Assembly: GCF_900142215.1 (NCBI RefSeq)
Contig: NZ_FRAC01000024.1
Location: 38,583-102,582 of the forward strand
Source: Anaerocolumna jejuensis DSM 15929
GTDB taxonomy: Bacteria; Bacillota; Clostridia; Lachnospirales; Lachnospiraceae
DNA: 64,000 nt
Reading direction: 5' to 3'
Under the pieces are notes generated by a model that did no database searches, was not told the origin of the DNA, and worked only from the letters and a program-made list of their open reading frames with translations. Position numbers and translations under genes: made by a program. Positions 43,224 to 52,925 of the stretch are shown piece by piece. Position 1 is the stretch's first letter. The number at the start of each line of letters is the position of its first letter.

Positions 43224-43601
43224 ATGTCAGAAATTATGAGGTATGAGGTAAATGAGGAATGGGCGTACTCCGGTATTGTTGAAGCAGGTGATTTTATTTT
43301 CCTGTCTTTCTGTGAGGGAAATGTAGGGCAATCCATTGAGGCACAGGTGAACGGCGCACTCGACGATATGTGCCGCCGTTTAGAAATAGTCGGCTTATCC
43401 TTGGAATCGGTTGTAAAAGTGGATGTGTTGATGAAAGACCCGTGGAATATACCAATCATGGAGAAGGTGTTCAAACAACGCTTTATTGGCAAATATCCGG
43501 CAAGGAAAACCATTTCCACCGAATTTGCGAACAAAGGCGGTGTAGACGGTCTTCAAATACAAATAGACGCAATAGCTTATAAAGGAAAAATCAATGATTA
43601 A
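43224..43601 (+). CDS. RidA/YjgF family protein
   Basis: 125 residues. GIVEAGDFIFLSFCEGNVGQ, LSLESVVKVDVLMKDP, PARKTISTEFANKGGVDGLQIQIDAIA (in parts). The usual catalytic Arg region (PARxxxEV) reads PARKTIST, so the deaminase Arg is present. Family members hydrolyse reactive enamines/imines. AAGGAGAGGTTTTGCT precedes the ATG. The stop overlaps the ATG of the next gene. Confidence 0.85.
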   Translation: MSEIMRYEVNEEWAYSGIVEAGDFIFLSFCEGNVGQSIEAQVNGALDDMCRRLEIVGLSLESVVKVDVLMKDPWNIPIMEKVFKQRFIGKYPARKTISTEFANKGGVDGLQIQIDAIAYKGKIND

Positions 43602-44499
43602 TGTAATCAATTGGCTTCTTTAAGATGATACCCCAGAAATAAAATACCGTGTAATGACCGAGCTTCTTGGTATGTCAAAAGATGATCTTGAAGTGAAAAA
43701 GGCTTATGAAAATTTATTAAGCTCAAAAAGGCTTAATTTAGTCATGGATAAATTCAAATGTAATAAAAAGTGGGAGGATATCAACGCTTTCTTGGCACTC
43801 GCGGAATTTGGTTTAACACACGTTGATGTACCTATTGATGAATATATGGAACGTATCATCAAAAATATGAATTTGAGTATGAAGTGTGCGAAAATATTAT
43901 TGTTGAGAAATTTGGTATCGCTTGGATATTACGAGCATCCGTGGGTGCAAGAACAAATACCATTGGTTTTTTCTACTATACGGCAAGATGGCACAGTTCG
44001 ATGTCTGGACAAAACAAAAAAAACAAACGACTCTAAGTTGCTGGATATGGGTTGCTATAGACAAACTACCACATATCTTTTACTCGCGGCAGAGCTGAAA
44101 AAGGTAGGAATTATTCTGCCGCAATTTGAGCTATTAATAAAATTTTATATAAACCACTATGTTGCGTTCCATTCTGACGCTCCCGGAAAGGTAATTATCG
44201 AAGATATGGCGGGGACGTTTTATCCGATTGATCATGTACACATAGGTTTACAGATGATTATGTATGGGCTTTCGGTTCTTGGTGCGGCGAATCATCCTAA
44301 TTGCGAAAAAGCATGGGCATTATTAGACAGCAAAAAAGACATCGAGAGTAAATATATTCTTAGTGAATCTTTCGCTGAGACTTATTTCAATGTGGGTATG
44401 GTGGGTCAACCCAATAAATGGGTAACGCTATATGTTCTGCTCTCAGAAAAGTATCGAACAAAATACTGGGTGTTTAAAATAAGCAAAATGAGAAGCTAG
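43594..44499 (+). pseudogene. Terpenoid-cyclase-like alpha-toroid protein with in-frame TAA at codon 10
   Basis: An ATG overlapping the ridA stop opens MINVINWLL, then TAA (43621-43623), then DDTPEIKYRVMTELLG in the same frame. The homologous opening in this family normally runs WLLExDxPxIRYRT, so TAA stands exactly where a Glu codon (GAA) is expected. The remaining 281 residues are intact from ATG 43654 and contain repeat-like helices (YYEHPWVQEQIPLVFSTIRQ, DGTVRC, GQPNKWVTLYVLL) of the squalene-cyclase/prenyltransferase toroid type. Either a fresh nonsense mutation or a shortened but functional protein. Confidence 0.6.
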
Positions 44500-44562
44500 T
44501 GAACTTCTCATTATATTTATGAAGTAACAGAAGAGAGCAACAGAAAATGAGGTGGACAAACT

Positions 44563-45120
44563 ATGATTATTAAAGAAATTGAATTCAAACTAAAAGATGG
44601 CAGAAATGCGTTGATTCGTAGTCCGAAAGATGAGGATATTCAAGGAATGCTAGATTATCTTTATATTTCAGCAGGTGAAACGGACTTTATTTTGCGCTAT
44701 CCTGAGGAGTATAGTAAATATACTGCAGAATATGAAAAAGCTTTGTTTGATAGAATGAACGAATCCGATAACGAGGCTATGCTTGTATGTTTGGTCGATG
44801 GAGAAGTTGCTGGTAACTGTCAGATTTCATGGAGTACTGGAATAAAAACAAGACACCGAGCCAGTGTTGCAATTGCACTATTAAGTAAATTTTGGAATCA
44901 AGGTATTGGAACAAAATTTTTCCAACAGTTAATACATATTGCAGAGGAACACAAAAATTTAATACAAATAGAAATCGAATTTGTAGAAGGTAATAGTCGT
45001 GCACGAGCATTGTATGAGAAAATGGGATTTAGAAAAACGGGAATGAAACCCAATGCAATTCAATTAAAAGACGGGACTTTACTTAAAGAGTATTCAATGA
45101 TTAGAGAAATCAAAAGATAA
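44563..45120 (+). CDS. GNAT N-acetyltransferase
   Basis: 185 residues; ASVAIALLSKFWNQGIGTKFFQQL holds the acetyl-CoA loop (NQGIGT) and EFVEGNSRARALYEKMGFRKTG the motif B. Similar to YhhY/PhnO-like acetyltransferases. Substrate unknown. Ribosome site AATGAGGTGGACAAACT. Confidence 0.9.
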   Translation: MIIKEIEFKLKDGRNALIRSPKDEDIQGMLDYLYISAGETDFILRYPEEYSKYTAEYEKALFDRMNESDNEAMLVCLVDGEVAGNCQISWSTGIKTRHRASVAIALLSKFWNQGIGTKFFQQLIHIAEEHKNLIQIEIEFVEGNSRARALYEKMGFRKTGMKPNAIQLKDGTLLKEYSMIREIKR

Positions 45121-45273
45121 CTCTTATTATGTAGAAATCGACAAATTACAATTTTCTCGTGTAGTTTTATCTGCGCATTATATTTATTGGCAGATGATAG
45201 TTTAATTAAAAGTGATTCGCTGTTGGTTTAGATAGTGAACGAATGATAAATAAGAATTTACGGAGGTACTATA

Positions 45274-45834
45274 ATGGCAACTTATTACTTAATAAGACAT
45301 GGCGAAGCTGACTATAGTGAATTAATGGAACATCATTTTTGGGGTTTTGGGAGAGATTTAGCGCCATTATCTGAGAAAGGCATAATACAAGCAGAAGAAA
45401 CTGCAAAGGATAATAGATTGAAAACTGCTGAAGTTATTATTTCGTCCCCTTACACAAGGGCTTTACAAACAGCTCAGATTATTTCTAAGAATACAGGAAT
45501 TGATGTCAGGGTAGAACTTGATTTACACGAATGGATTCCAGATTTGTCTAATAAATATACTACATCAGAAGAAGCTTTTCGTCTGAATGATGAATTTGTA
45601 ATCTACAAAGGTGTTTACCCAATAGGAACATGCAAACTATGGGAAACAGTTGAGGATATGAGAAAAAGAATGAGAAGAGTTGCTGATAAATATGCAGAGT
45701 ACGAGAAAGTAATATTTGTCGGACATGGGATGGCATTAAGAGCTTTGGCTTATATTGAAGAAATGAAACCAGCTGAAATTATAGAATTTAAGTATGAAAT
45801 AGGACAGGAAGAATGTGTATACTCGTTTTACTAA
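45274..45834 (+). CDS. Histidine phosphatase family protein
   Basis: 186 residues. The catalytic RHGE motif sits at the N-terminus (YYLIRHGEADYSE), with ISSPYTRALQTAQI and the second catalytic His in VIFVGHGMALRALA. Phosphoglycerate-mutase-like fold; most such stand-alone proteins are phosphatases of unknown substrate. Ribosome site CGGAGGTACTATA. Confidence 0.92.
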   Translation: MATYYLIRHGEADYSELMEHHFWGFGRDLAPLSEKGIIQAEETAKDNRLKTAEVIISSPYTRALQTAQIISKNTGIDVRVELDLHEWIPDLSNKYTTSEEAFRLNDEFVIYKGVYPIGTCKLWETVEDMRKRMRRVADKYAEYEKVIFVGHGMALRALAYIEEMKPAEIIEFKYEIGQEECVYSFY

Positions 45835-45881
45835 ATTCCAATGTTATAGTTAGCTTACTTCGCAATTGTTAACAATAGCTT

Positions 45882-45936
45882 ACTTCCCATTATATTTAAA
45901 CTGACAAGCCATTAAGTAATAGCAATAATGGGAAGT
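45882..45936. repeat. Inverted repeat ACTTCCCATTAT / ATAATGGGAAGT
   Basis: A perfect 12-bp inverted repeat spanning 55 bp. Its left arm is the motif that recurs in the gaps of this region (near 41048, 43100, 44501, 49703, 51107, 52926). Confidence 0.7.
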
Positions 45937-45985
45937 TAAAAATTATAATAAATATAGCATTTTAATATAAGGAAGGAATAATAAT

Positions 45986-47683
45986 ATGAACGGCATAAGA
46001 TTAAAAACTCTTAATGAGTTGTCATTACACTCCTTTTATATACCTGCATATCAACGTGGTTATAGATGGACAGTGCAGGAAGTTAGAGATTTATTAAATG
46101 ATATCCATGAATTTATACCCAGAGAAATCAATGATACCGAAGATAAAACATGGTATTGCCTGCAACCGATTGTTGTTAAAAACAGAAGCGAAAATGAATA
46201 TGAAGTTATTGATGGACAGCAAAGATTAACAACGGTATATTTAGTGTTATATTATCTGAATCAAGATTTTATTGAGAAAAAGCGTGACAAATTATTCTAT
46301 ATTGACTATCAGACAAGACAGGATTCTAAAATCTTTTTGCAAAATCCTGAAAATGAAAATGATAGTTGCATTGATTTCTTTTACATGCACGAAGCCTATA
46401 CAACTATCGAAAAGTGGTTCTATGAAAAGGAAGAAGATTCTTCATTCGATAAAAATAACTATCGGTCAAAATTAAAATTCCACACAAAAGTTATTTGGTA
46501 TGAAACAACAGAGGATAATCCGATCACGGTATTTACAAGACTTAATATTGGTAAAATCAGTCTTACCAATGCTGAACTTATTAAAGCGTTATTTTTGAAT
46601 AGTTCGAATTTTGGTTCTAGTAATGCGGATAGTATGAGGCTCCGTCAAATAGAAATTGCAAACGAATGGGATAGCATTGAAATATCCCTACAAAACAATA
46701 AATTGTGGTATTTTTTGAGCGATGCGCAAAAAGATGACAACAGAATAGAATACATTTTTGATTTAATGAATGACTCCAATGATACAGACCCTTATTCAAC
46801 ATTTAGGTTTTTTAATGCTAAATTAGCTGGAAAAACAGAAGATGACATGAAAAAGTATTGGGAGGAAATTCAGTCATATTATCAAAGATTTAATGAATGG
46901 TTCAGTGAACGAGAGTTATATCATAAAATTGGTTTTATTTTGACGGCTAAAATTGCAAAAGTAAAGGAATTATATAATAAGTCATCTGCATTAAGAAAAA
47001 GCGAATTTGTTTCATATATTGATGCAATGATAAGAAATCATTACAAAAATGAAAACTTGTTCGACTTGGATTATGAAAATAAAAGTACACGGAGTGTTTT
47101 GTTATTATACAATATCCTAACAATGTTACAAAATGAACACGATTCTTCTTATTTCCCATTTGATGATTTTAAATTGAATAAATGGAATATTGAACATATC
47201 GCTTCGCTTAAAGATTCAAGCACCATTCCAATGATAAACAGGAAGGAGTGGCTTTCAGATGTGAAGAGTTACATTGATAAAGAGCAAAAAGAAAGTATAA
47301 AACTAATAAAACAATTGGATGGTATGCTCGTTAACGAAACATATGCAAACGAAGATGAATTTACATCTTTATTTGACAAAGTTACAGTTCATTTTAATCA
47401 ATATATGAGTGAATTTGAGAACGTTGATGGAATCTCAAACTTAGCTTTATTGGATGAAAAGACAAATAAAGGCTATAAAAATGCAGTGTTTCCTTTAAAA
47501 CGTAAATGTATTATTGAACTTGATAAGACCGGTGGATTCGTTCCTATATGTACAAAAAATGTTTTTCTAAAATACTTTAGCGATTACCCTCCAAAAATCT
47601 CATTTTGGACACAGGATGATCGTGAAAAATATGAATTAGATTTAGTGCGTGTTTTAACAAACTATTTAGAGGTGAATAAATAA
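45986..47683 (+). CDS. DUF262-DUF1524 protein (GmrSD/BrxU-like)
   Basis: 565 residues. N-terminal DUF262 with YQRGYRW (22-28) and IDGQQRLTT (75-83), the NTPase signature of this family, and a C-terminal DUF1524 HNH-like nuclease domain (WNIEHIASLKDSS ... ISNLALLDEKTNKGYKNAVF in parts). This fusion architecture is known from type IV restriction of modified DNA (GmrSD, BrxU) and from SspE. The HxxP of GmrD is HIAS here. It is translationally coupled (TAATG) to a second DUF262 gene. Confidence 0.85.
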   Translation: MNGIRLKTLNELSLHSFYIPAYQRGYRWTVQEVRDLLNDIHEFIPREINDTEDKTWYCLQPIVVKNRSENEYEVIDGQQRLTTVYLVLYYLNQDFIEKKRDKLFYIDYQTRQDSKIFLQNPENENDSCIDFFYMHEAYTTIEKWFYEKEEDSSFDKNNYRSKLKFHTKVIWYETTEDNPITVFTRLNIGKISLTNAELIKALFLNSSNFGSSNADSMRLRQIEIANEWDSIEISLQNNKLWYFLSDAQKDDNRIEYIFDLMNDSNDTDPYSTFRFFNAKLAGKTEDDMKKYWEEIQSYYQRFNEWFSERELYHKIGFILTAKIAKVKELYNKSSALRKSEFVSYIDAMIRNHYKNENLFDLDYENKSTRSVLLLYNILTMLQNEHDSSYFPFDDFKLNKWNIEHIASLKDSSTIPMINRKEWLSDVKSYIDKEQKESIKLIKQLDGMLVNETYANEDEFTSLFDKVTVHFNQYMSEFENVDGISNLALLDEKTNKGYKNAVFPLKRKCIIELDKTGGFVPICTKNVFLKYFSDYPPKISFWTQDDREKYELDLVRVLTNYLEVNK

Positions 47684-49656
47684 TGAATAATGACATATAT
47701 TCGTTTTACGAACTAATAGAAAAATATAACGTAAAAGTACCAATTATTCAAAGGGATTATGCCCAAGGGAGAGAGAAAAATGTAATAATATGTGAAAATT
47801 TCCTTAAGGCATTAAAAGTGAATATTATAAGCAGTAGACCCATCAATCTGGACTTCATATATGGAAATGTAGAAGGAGATGTATTTTTGCCTTTAGATGG
47901 TCAACAAAGGCTAACTACCTTGTTTCTTCTTCATTGGTATGCTTTTGTAAAAGATGTCAATGACGATCAAACTCGAGATATTCTAAAAAAGTTTTCTTAT
48001 GAAACTAGATTATCTTCTAGACGTTTTTGCGAAGCATTGTTAGATAATTGCATTTCTGTAGATGATTTAAATACTTCCATAAGCAAACAAATTCTGGACT
48101 CAAAATGGTTTTTTATATCTTGGAAATATGATACCACAATAAGGGCAATGATGAGGACCATAGATATTATTCATTCAGTTTTTAGAGATATGGATAATAT
48201 TTGGGATGCCTTGGTAAATAGGAAAAATGTTATTTTTCATCTTTTGGTTCTTGAGAATTTTGGATTGTCAGACGACTTGTATATAAAAATGAATGCTCGT
48301 GGTAGATTATTAACACCTTTTGAAAATTTAAAAGCGGAAATTCAAGATAAAGCCTTAAAAGAAAAGTGGGAAGAAACTCGAGAAGAAATTAAAAAATTTT
48401 CCTATAAAATAGATGGAGCATGGACACAATTCTTGTGGAACAATTTCAAGAAAAACAATTCTGTAGACAATGCACATATGAATTTTATGACAGCTATTGT
48501 TATGGCGAAATTATCAACAGGTCAGTTATTAAGAGGTTTGGAACGTATTGATGTTATAAGAAAGCTAAATGATAATAATACTGATAGAGAACTGATTAAC
48601 TATATCGACCAAGAGACTTTTAAGTATATTTATGATTCATATGAATTGTATTGTGAATTATTTGAATCTAGAAGTTTACCACCTTTAAATATTGAAATGT
48701 GGAGGCATAATCCTGAATCTAATTTGCTTTATCAAATTTTGCTCGGGTACAACACTTCATACACTCATAAAGTATTGTTTTATGCGCAAACAGAATATTT
48801 ATTGGAAAATAAAACAATAATTCAGGAAAAATACGAAGAATGGATGCGAGTCGTAAGAAATATAGTATCTCGTGCAGATATAACTGCAGATGGCAAAAGA
48901 AACGATATCGTAAGAAGCCCTGAAACTTTTTATGGCGCTATTAATTTGATAAGTGAACTTGCCACAGGTTGTAATGATATTTATAAATATTTGGATGAAA
49001 ATGCAATATCCTCTTCTTTTGCTCGTGAACAAGTTAGAGAGGAAATTATTAAGGCTAAAATAATAAATAGAAATCCAGAACAAAAAATATTACTATTCAG
49101 AACCGAAGATAATGAGCTTTTAAGAGGGAAAATCAGATTTGCATTGGAATGTGCGAATTACAAACAATATATTAATGAAATTGATTTCGAGTTGCTTGAA
49201 AAAGTTCAAAATGTCTTTAAGAAACATTTCGACAGAGAATTGGATAACCACAATTTAGAATTTGATAAATTCAGACGTACAATGCTAACGATAGAAGTAA
49301 ATGGAAAATATCAATTTTACAATTATTGGTGGTCTTATTGGAATGCTGGTGAAGCTGAAAAGAGAAAGTTATTTCCGTTATTTAGGGAAGTTGAATATTT
49401 TATTAATATTGATGAGTTTAAGCCATATTTTAAAGAGTTAGTTTTCCAACTCATTTCTAAAAGTTATGATGAAATAATCTCTGGTTTTGTTAAGCCAGAT
49501 AATATGGAAAATTGGCAATATAGACTAATAAAAGAGGAAAAGTTGATATTTAATTGTGATTCTAAATATATTGCGATTTCTCATGATCGTACATACTGTT
49601 ATTTGCTGAAAAGCAAACGACCATCTGATACTGACGGAAGCAAGATTATAAGATAG
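47683..49656 (+). CDS. DUF262 protein, partner of the upstream DUF262-DUF1524 gene
   Basis: 657 residues. DUF262 motifs VPIIQRDYAQGR (19-30) and LDGQQRLTTLFLLHW (71-85), and KMNARGRLLTPFENLKAEI further on. No HNH motif is visible in the long C-terminal half, whose last ~150 residues include WQYRLIKEEKL. Paired DUF262 genes of this kind are found in accessory and defence regions. Joint action with the upstream gene is inferred from the one-base overlap. Confidence 0.85.
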   Translation: MNNDIYSFYELIEKYNVKVPIIQRDYAQGREKNVIICENFLKALKVNIISSRPINLDFIYGNVEGDVFLPLDGQQRLTTLFLLHWYAFVKDVNDDQTRDILKKFSYETRLSSRRFCEALLDNCISVDDLNTSISKQILDSKWFFISWKYDTTIRAMMRTIDIIHSVFRDMDNIWDALVNRKNVIFHLLVLENFGLSDDLYIKMNARGRLLTPFENLKAEIQDKALKEKWEETREEIKKFSYKIDGAWTQFLWNNFKKNNSVDNAHMNFMTAIVMAKLSTGQLLRGLERIDVIRKLNDNNTDRELINYIDQETFKYIYDSYELYCELFESRSLPPLNIEMWRHNPESNLLYQILLGYNTSYTHKVLFYAQTEYLLENKTIIQEKYEEWMRVVRNIVSRADITADGKRNDIVRSPETFYGAINLISELATGCNDIYKYLDENAISSSFAREQVREEIIKAKIINRNPEQKILLFRTEDNELLRGKIRFALECANYKQYINEIDFELLEKVQNVFKKHFDRELDNHNLEFDKFRRTMLTIEVNGKYQFYNYWWSYWNAGEAEKRKLFPLFREVEYFINIDEFKPYFKELVFQLISKSYDEIISGFVKPDNMENWQYRLIKEEKLIFNCDSKYIAISHDRTYCYLLKSKRPSDTDGSKIIR

Positions 49657-49702
49657 TTATGGACACGTCGTTTATCACATTGGGATAGTAAAATTACCAA
49701 AT

Positions 49703-49737
49703 GAACTTCCTATTATATTTATTAAGCAGTCATTGTC
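49703..49737. repeat. Recurring intergenic motif
   Basis: GAACTTCCTATTATATTTAT followed by TAAGCAGTCATTGTC. The same ordered blocks occur near 51107-51174 and 52926-52957, and the first block near 41048, 43100, 44501 and 45882. Confidence 0.6.
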
Positions 49738-49788
49738 AAGAAAATAAGAAATACATATTATTTATGTTTGGTGAAAGGAAGATAACAG

Positions 49789-50295
49789 ATGGGAATGATA
49801 GCTTGCTATATGGAAGCGGATAAGGAATTGATAGATAAATTAAAGACAAAAACCGATGAAGAGTTGTTTGAAGAAGTTGAAATCTTAGCGGAAGAAGAAA
49901 ATATTGAAATTTATGATATGGATAAGATGTGGGATGGACTCCATTTTCTTCTAACAGGTGTCTCAGCAAGTACCCCCATTGAGAATGGTTTGCTAAGCGA
50001 GGCGATTGTCGGAACCTCTATGTTCTCAGATGATAAGAATTCTGACTTTATTTCATATATCTATCCTATACGGGTGCATGAAATATTATCTGCTTTAGAT
50101 AAATTTGATATAGATAACACACTTACCACATTTTCTCCAGAAGTTTTTGCCAAGAGTGGAATTTATCCTACGATTTGGATGAAGGGTGAAAAAGATTCTT
50201 TGAGGGAGGAATTGTCAATAGCATTTCAGGAATTAAGACAATTTTACCGTACAATGGCAGACAAGCACAAAGGTATTATTGTGAGTATATATTGA
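49789..50295 (+). CDS. DUF1877 (YfbM-like) protein
   Basis: 168 residues. MGMIACYMEADKELIDKLK, KMWDGLHFLLTG and the YPIRVHEILSALDKFD stretch are the family hallmarks; the C-terminus is a helical bundle (LREELSIAFQELRQFYRTMA). Function unknown; relatives often lie in toxin-immunity or accessory regions. Ribosome site GAAAGGAAGATAACAG. Confidence 0.85.
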   Translation: MGMIACYMEADKELIDKLKTKTDEELFEEVEILAEEENIEIYDMDKMWDGLHFLLTGVSASTPIENGLLSEAIVGTSMFSDDKNSDFISYIYPIRVHEILSALDKFDIDNTLTTFSPEVFAKSGIYPTIWMKGEKDSLREELSIAFQELRQFYRTMADKHKGIIVSIY

Positions 50296-50347
50296 GAGAT
50301 GATAATTCGCTCCTGTAGACGAATTAAAACAATGGGGGAGTTTTTTG

Positions 50348-51070
50348 GTGCGCCTTTCTGATATTGCGGATGTCCGCACTGAGGAGGGATGCAAAACAGC
50401 GGTGACCCGTGGCGCAAGAAGTGATACCATCCACCGCTTCAATCTGCATATCACGTTTTATTATAAAGGTTCTAATCGGGATGGTGATAACGGTATGGGT
50501 TTCTTTAGTGAAGCAATTCGAGATAAGGTATTTGGAATGATTGAAGCGCAGCGAGGCAATTCTGCTGTGCATGAAAAGGGAGAGCCGGAAAATGTATTTT
50601 GGGCTGCTAATGGTAGTTTTCCAACAGAAAAAGTTCATCGTGTTATAAATATGGAAATATCCTCTGGGGAAAGCATCAAAAATATATTATATAAAGACAT
50701 CAGTACTTTCATAGTATTAATTGAAGAAGGTAGGGAAGATTATCTTATATTAAAATCACATGATGGTTTTTTGCAGTTTTATGGAGTAGATAATCAATTT
50801 ATTATGGAGATGCGCATAAATCTTCAAAATAATGACTTTCGCACATACTCGATTATAAACAAGGATAAGGAGCATCTTGTAGAAAAAGTTCAATTTACTA
50901 CACCTTTTGGTCAGTTTACGCCAAGAGAGCGAGATGTAATTTCTCTTGAACTGGTTAAAACAGTTATTAAGAAATATTATGAAAATATTGATGAAAAAAA
51001 CCTTCTTAAGGAAATTCCTTATATCGAAACAACCGAAGAAATCAAAAGATGTATGGGACTTATAAAATAG
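50348..51070 (+). CDS. Hypothetical protein, family not recognised
   Basis: 240 residues from a GTG preceded by AATGGGGGAG; a TTG directly before it is an alternative. The first ~100 residues (RLSDIADVRTEEGCKTAV, FFSEAIRDKVFGMIEAQRG, SAVHEKGEPENVFWAANGSF) differ in base use from the rest, being less AT-rich. The second half (TFIVLIEEGREDYLILKSHD) reads as a beta-rich soluble domain. There is no signal peptide or membrane helix. It could be a fusion of two unrelated pieces. Confidence 0.6.
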   Translation: MRLSDIADVRTEEGCKTAVTRGARSDTIHRFNLHITFYYKGSNRDGDNGMGFFSEAIRDKVFGMIEAQRGNSAVHEKGEPENVFWAANGSFPTEKVHRVINMEISSGESIKNILYKDISTFIVLIEEGREDYLILKSHDGFLQFYGVDNQFIMEMRINLQNNDFRTYSIINKDKEHLVEKVQFTTPFGQFTPRERDVISLELVKTVIKKYYENIDEKNLLKEIPYIETTEEIKRCMGLIK

Positions 51071-51106
51071 ACAGTACACTAAATGAGAAAACGGAGATGT
51101 TAATGC

Positions 51107-51174
51107 AACTTCCCATTATATTATAATGCTCTTTGAGATCATTATGTTTATTTAGCAGTCAATTTACAATTGTC
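51107..51174. repeat. Recurring intergenic motif, split copy
   Basis: AACTTCCCATTATATTATAA, then after ~12 bp CATTATGTTTATTTAGCAGT and CAATTTACAATTGTC. Both blocks match the copy at 49703-49737. Confidence 0.6.
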
Positions 51175-51251
51175 ATCCATCATATGAAAAAGTATTATAT
51201 AAACGAAAGCATTCATTATCTCGAATTTCACTTTGGCATAGGAGAAAAACC

Positions 51252-52091
51252 ATGGAGAATAATTCTAAAGTAATTTCAGCCATAAAAAAATACTGCTTAA
51301 AGCACTCCGGCTCATACGAGGCAAGACCATTTGGAGAATATCCAATCTGTTATAAGGTCATGGGAAAAATATTTGCACAATTCAATCCGGAAGAAAAGTT
51401 CTATAAGATAACGTTAAAATGCGAGCCGGATAAAGCAAATCTTTATCGGCAGCTTTATCCGGAAATTATAGTACGCGGATATCATTGTCCACCGGTTCAG
51501 CAGCCATATTGGAATACCATTAATCTGGATGCTTTCTTCGATATGGACATGTTATTCCAAATGATTGATGAGGCATATGATACTGTTATTCATAAATTCA
51601 GCAAAAAAGTAAAAACAGAGTTACTTAATCTATCTGAATTGAAGTTTAAGGCTACGGATGGGGAAGATCCGGATTTTGCAATGCTTTGCAGCAGACTGGA
51701 TAATGCTCTTGATGAAATCGTTGGGGGCAGATTTCAGAGAAATCAGTATGAACAATATAATAAAAGAGATAGCATCCATGACGTGATTTTGGCATATCGG
51801 GAAGGCGAACCGATTGCTTGTGGTGCCTTTAAAATGTATGACGAAGAACATGCAGAATTAAAACGAATCTATGTAGATGCATCCCAGCGAAAGATGGGAT
51901 TGGGTGCAGAATTGGTACGGAGATTAGAGGCAAAGGCAAAAATTAAAGGATACCGGTGGTGTATTTTAGAAACCGGGAAGCCGTTAGAAGCCGCCTGTTA
52001 TATGTACCAAAAGGCAGGATATAAAATTATACCAAATTATGGACAGTATGCGGATATGCCGGATTCAATCTGTATGGAACGAAAAATCTGA
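51252..52091 (+). CDS. MmcQ/YjbR-like domain fused to GNAT acetyltransferase
   Basis: 279 residues. Residues 1-115 are an MmcQ/YjbR (DUF419) domain (SYEARPFGEYPICYKVMGKIFAQFN, KCEPDKANLYR, GYHCPPVQQPYWNTINLD in parts), a CyaY-like DNA-binding-type fold. Residues ~120-279 are a GNAT domain (AELKRIYVDASQRKMGLGAELVRRL with the QRKMGLGA loop, CYMYQKAGYKIIPNYGQY). The fusion is uncommon but the frame is continuous. Ribosome site TAGGAGAAAAACC. Confidence 0.88.
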   Translation: MENNSKVISAIKKYCLKHSGSYEARPFGEYPICYKVMGKIFAQFNPEEKFYKITLKCEPDKANLYRQLYPEIIVRGYHCPPVQQPYWNTINLDAFFDMDMLFQMIDEAYDTVIHKFSKKVKTELLNLSELKFKATDGEDPDFAMLCSRLDNALDEIVGGRFQRNQYEQYNKRDSIHDVILAYREGEPIACGAFKMYDEEHAELKRIYVDASQRKMGLGAELVRRLEAKAKIKGYRWCILETGKPLEAACYMYQKAGYKIIPNYGQYADMPDSICMERKI

Positions 52092-52207
52092 TACAAATCG
52101 GGCAGATCATCTGCTAATTGGGACGAGGGCTTGACAGAAATTCTTAAAACTGAGGACAAACTGATTATAATTTAAAAGCTATCATTGCGAGCAAAAGGAG
52201 TTTTTGC

Positions 52208-52445
52208 ATGTATCATAAAAACGGGAAGTTTGTTCTGACGCTAACAGTGATTTTTGCAAAAATAGTAGAAAGAAAAAGAAAGAAGCAAAAACTTTATCCG
52301 ACTATACCAATGAACAAATTGAAGGTAAAGAACCGGTTCTATGGCTTCCTTGGGTTATTTTAGATACCCCTATAAAAATTGAAAAATGTAATACAAAGCA
52401 TTTAACGGGAATTTGTAGTTTTGATTTATTATATAATAATAGGTG
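52208..52445 (+). pseudogene. Degraded ORF between two acetyltransferase genes
   Basis: AAAAGGAGTTTTTGC precedes an ATG (MYHKNGKFVLTLT...) that would give only 51 residues. A second frame, open from shortly after that ATG to TGA at 52443, reads KEAKTLSDYTNEQIEGKEPV and LWLPWVILDTPIKIEKC and looks more protein-like. Probably one gene split by a frameshift. Not a family I recognise. This accounts for the 359-bp gap. Confidence 0.35.
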
Positions 52446-52450
52446 ACTGA

Positions 52451-52897
52451 ATGACAATAAAACCATTAGTAAATGAAGATGATATGTGGGAAGCTGTTAT
52501 AAATTACGCTGATAATTGTTCTTGGGGTGCAGGAAAAAATCTTGCAAGGCAAATGAGAACCAGTGATTTTAGAGATTGGGAACGAGTTTTTATTGCTTTA
52601 GTTGACAATCAGATTGCCGGCTATTGTACGCTTGCTAAGACGGACTGCATTCCCAAAGTGCCCTATACGCCATATATAGGCTATATGTTTGTAGGAGAAC
52701 CGTATCGTGGACATCGTTTCAGTGAAAAATTGATTAATTTCGCGTTAGCATATGCTAAAGGAGTAGGATTTGACAAGGTCTATCTTGTAAGTGATCATGT
52801 TAACCTATATGAAAAATATGGCTTTATAAAAATTGATGAAAAACCAGCACCTTGGAATCCGGAAACGCTGGAAACAATTTTCATGCATTTAACATAA
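52451..52897 (+). CDS. GNAT N-acetyltransferase
   Basis: 148 residues. YIGYMFVGEPYRGHRFSEKLINFAL carries the acetyl-CoA loop (YRGHRFS); VYLVSDHVNLYEKYGFIKID is motif B. No substrate can be assigned. Ribosome site is weak (AATAGGTGACTGA). Confidence 0.88.
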   Translation: MTIKPLVNEDDMWEAVINYADNCSWGAGKNLARQMRTSDFRDWERVFIALVDNQIAGYCTLAKTDCIPKVPYTPYIGYMFVGEPYRGHRFSEKLINFALAYAKGVGFDKVYLVSDHVNLYEKYGFIKIDEKPAPWNPETLETIFMHLT

Positions 52898-52925
52898 AAT
52901 TATGATCAAACTGAGGCGTTAAAGC

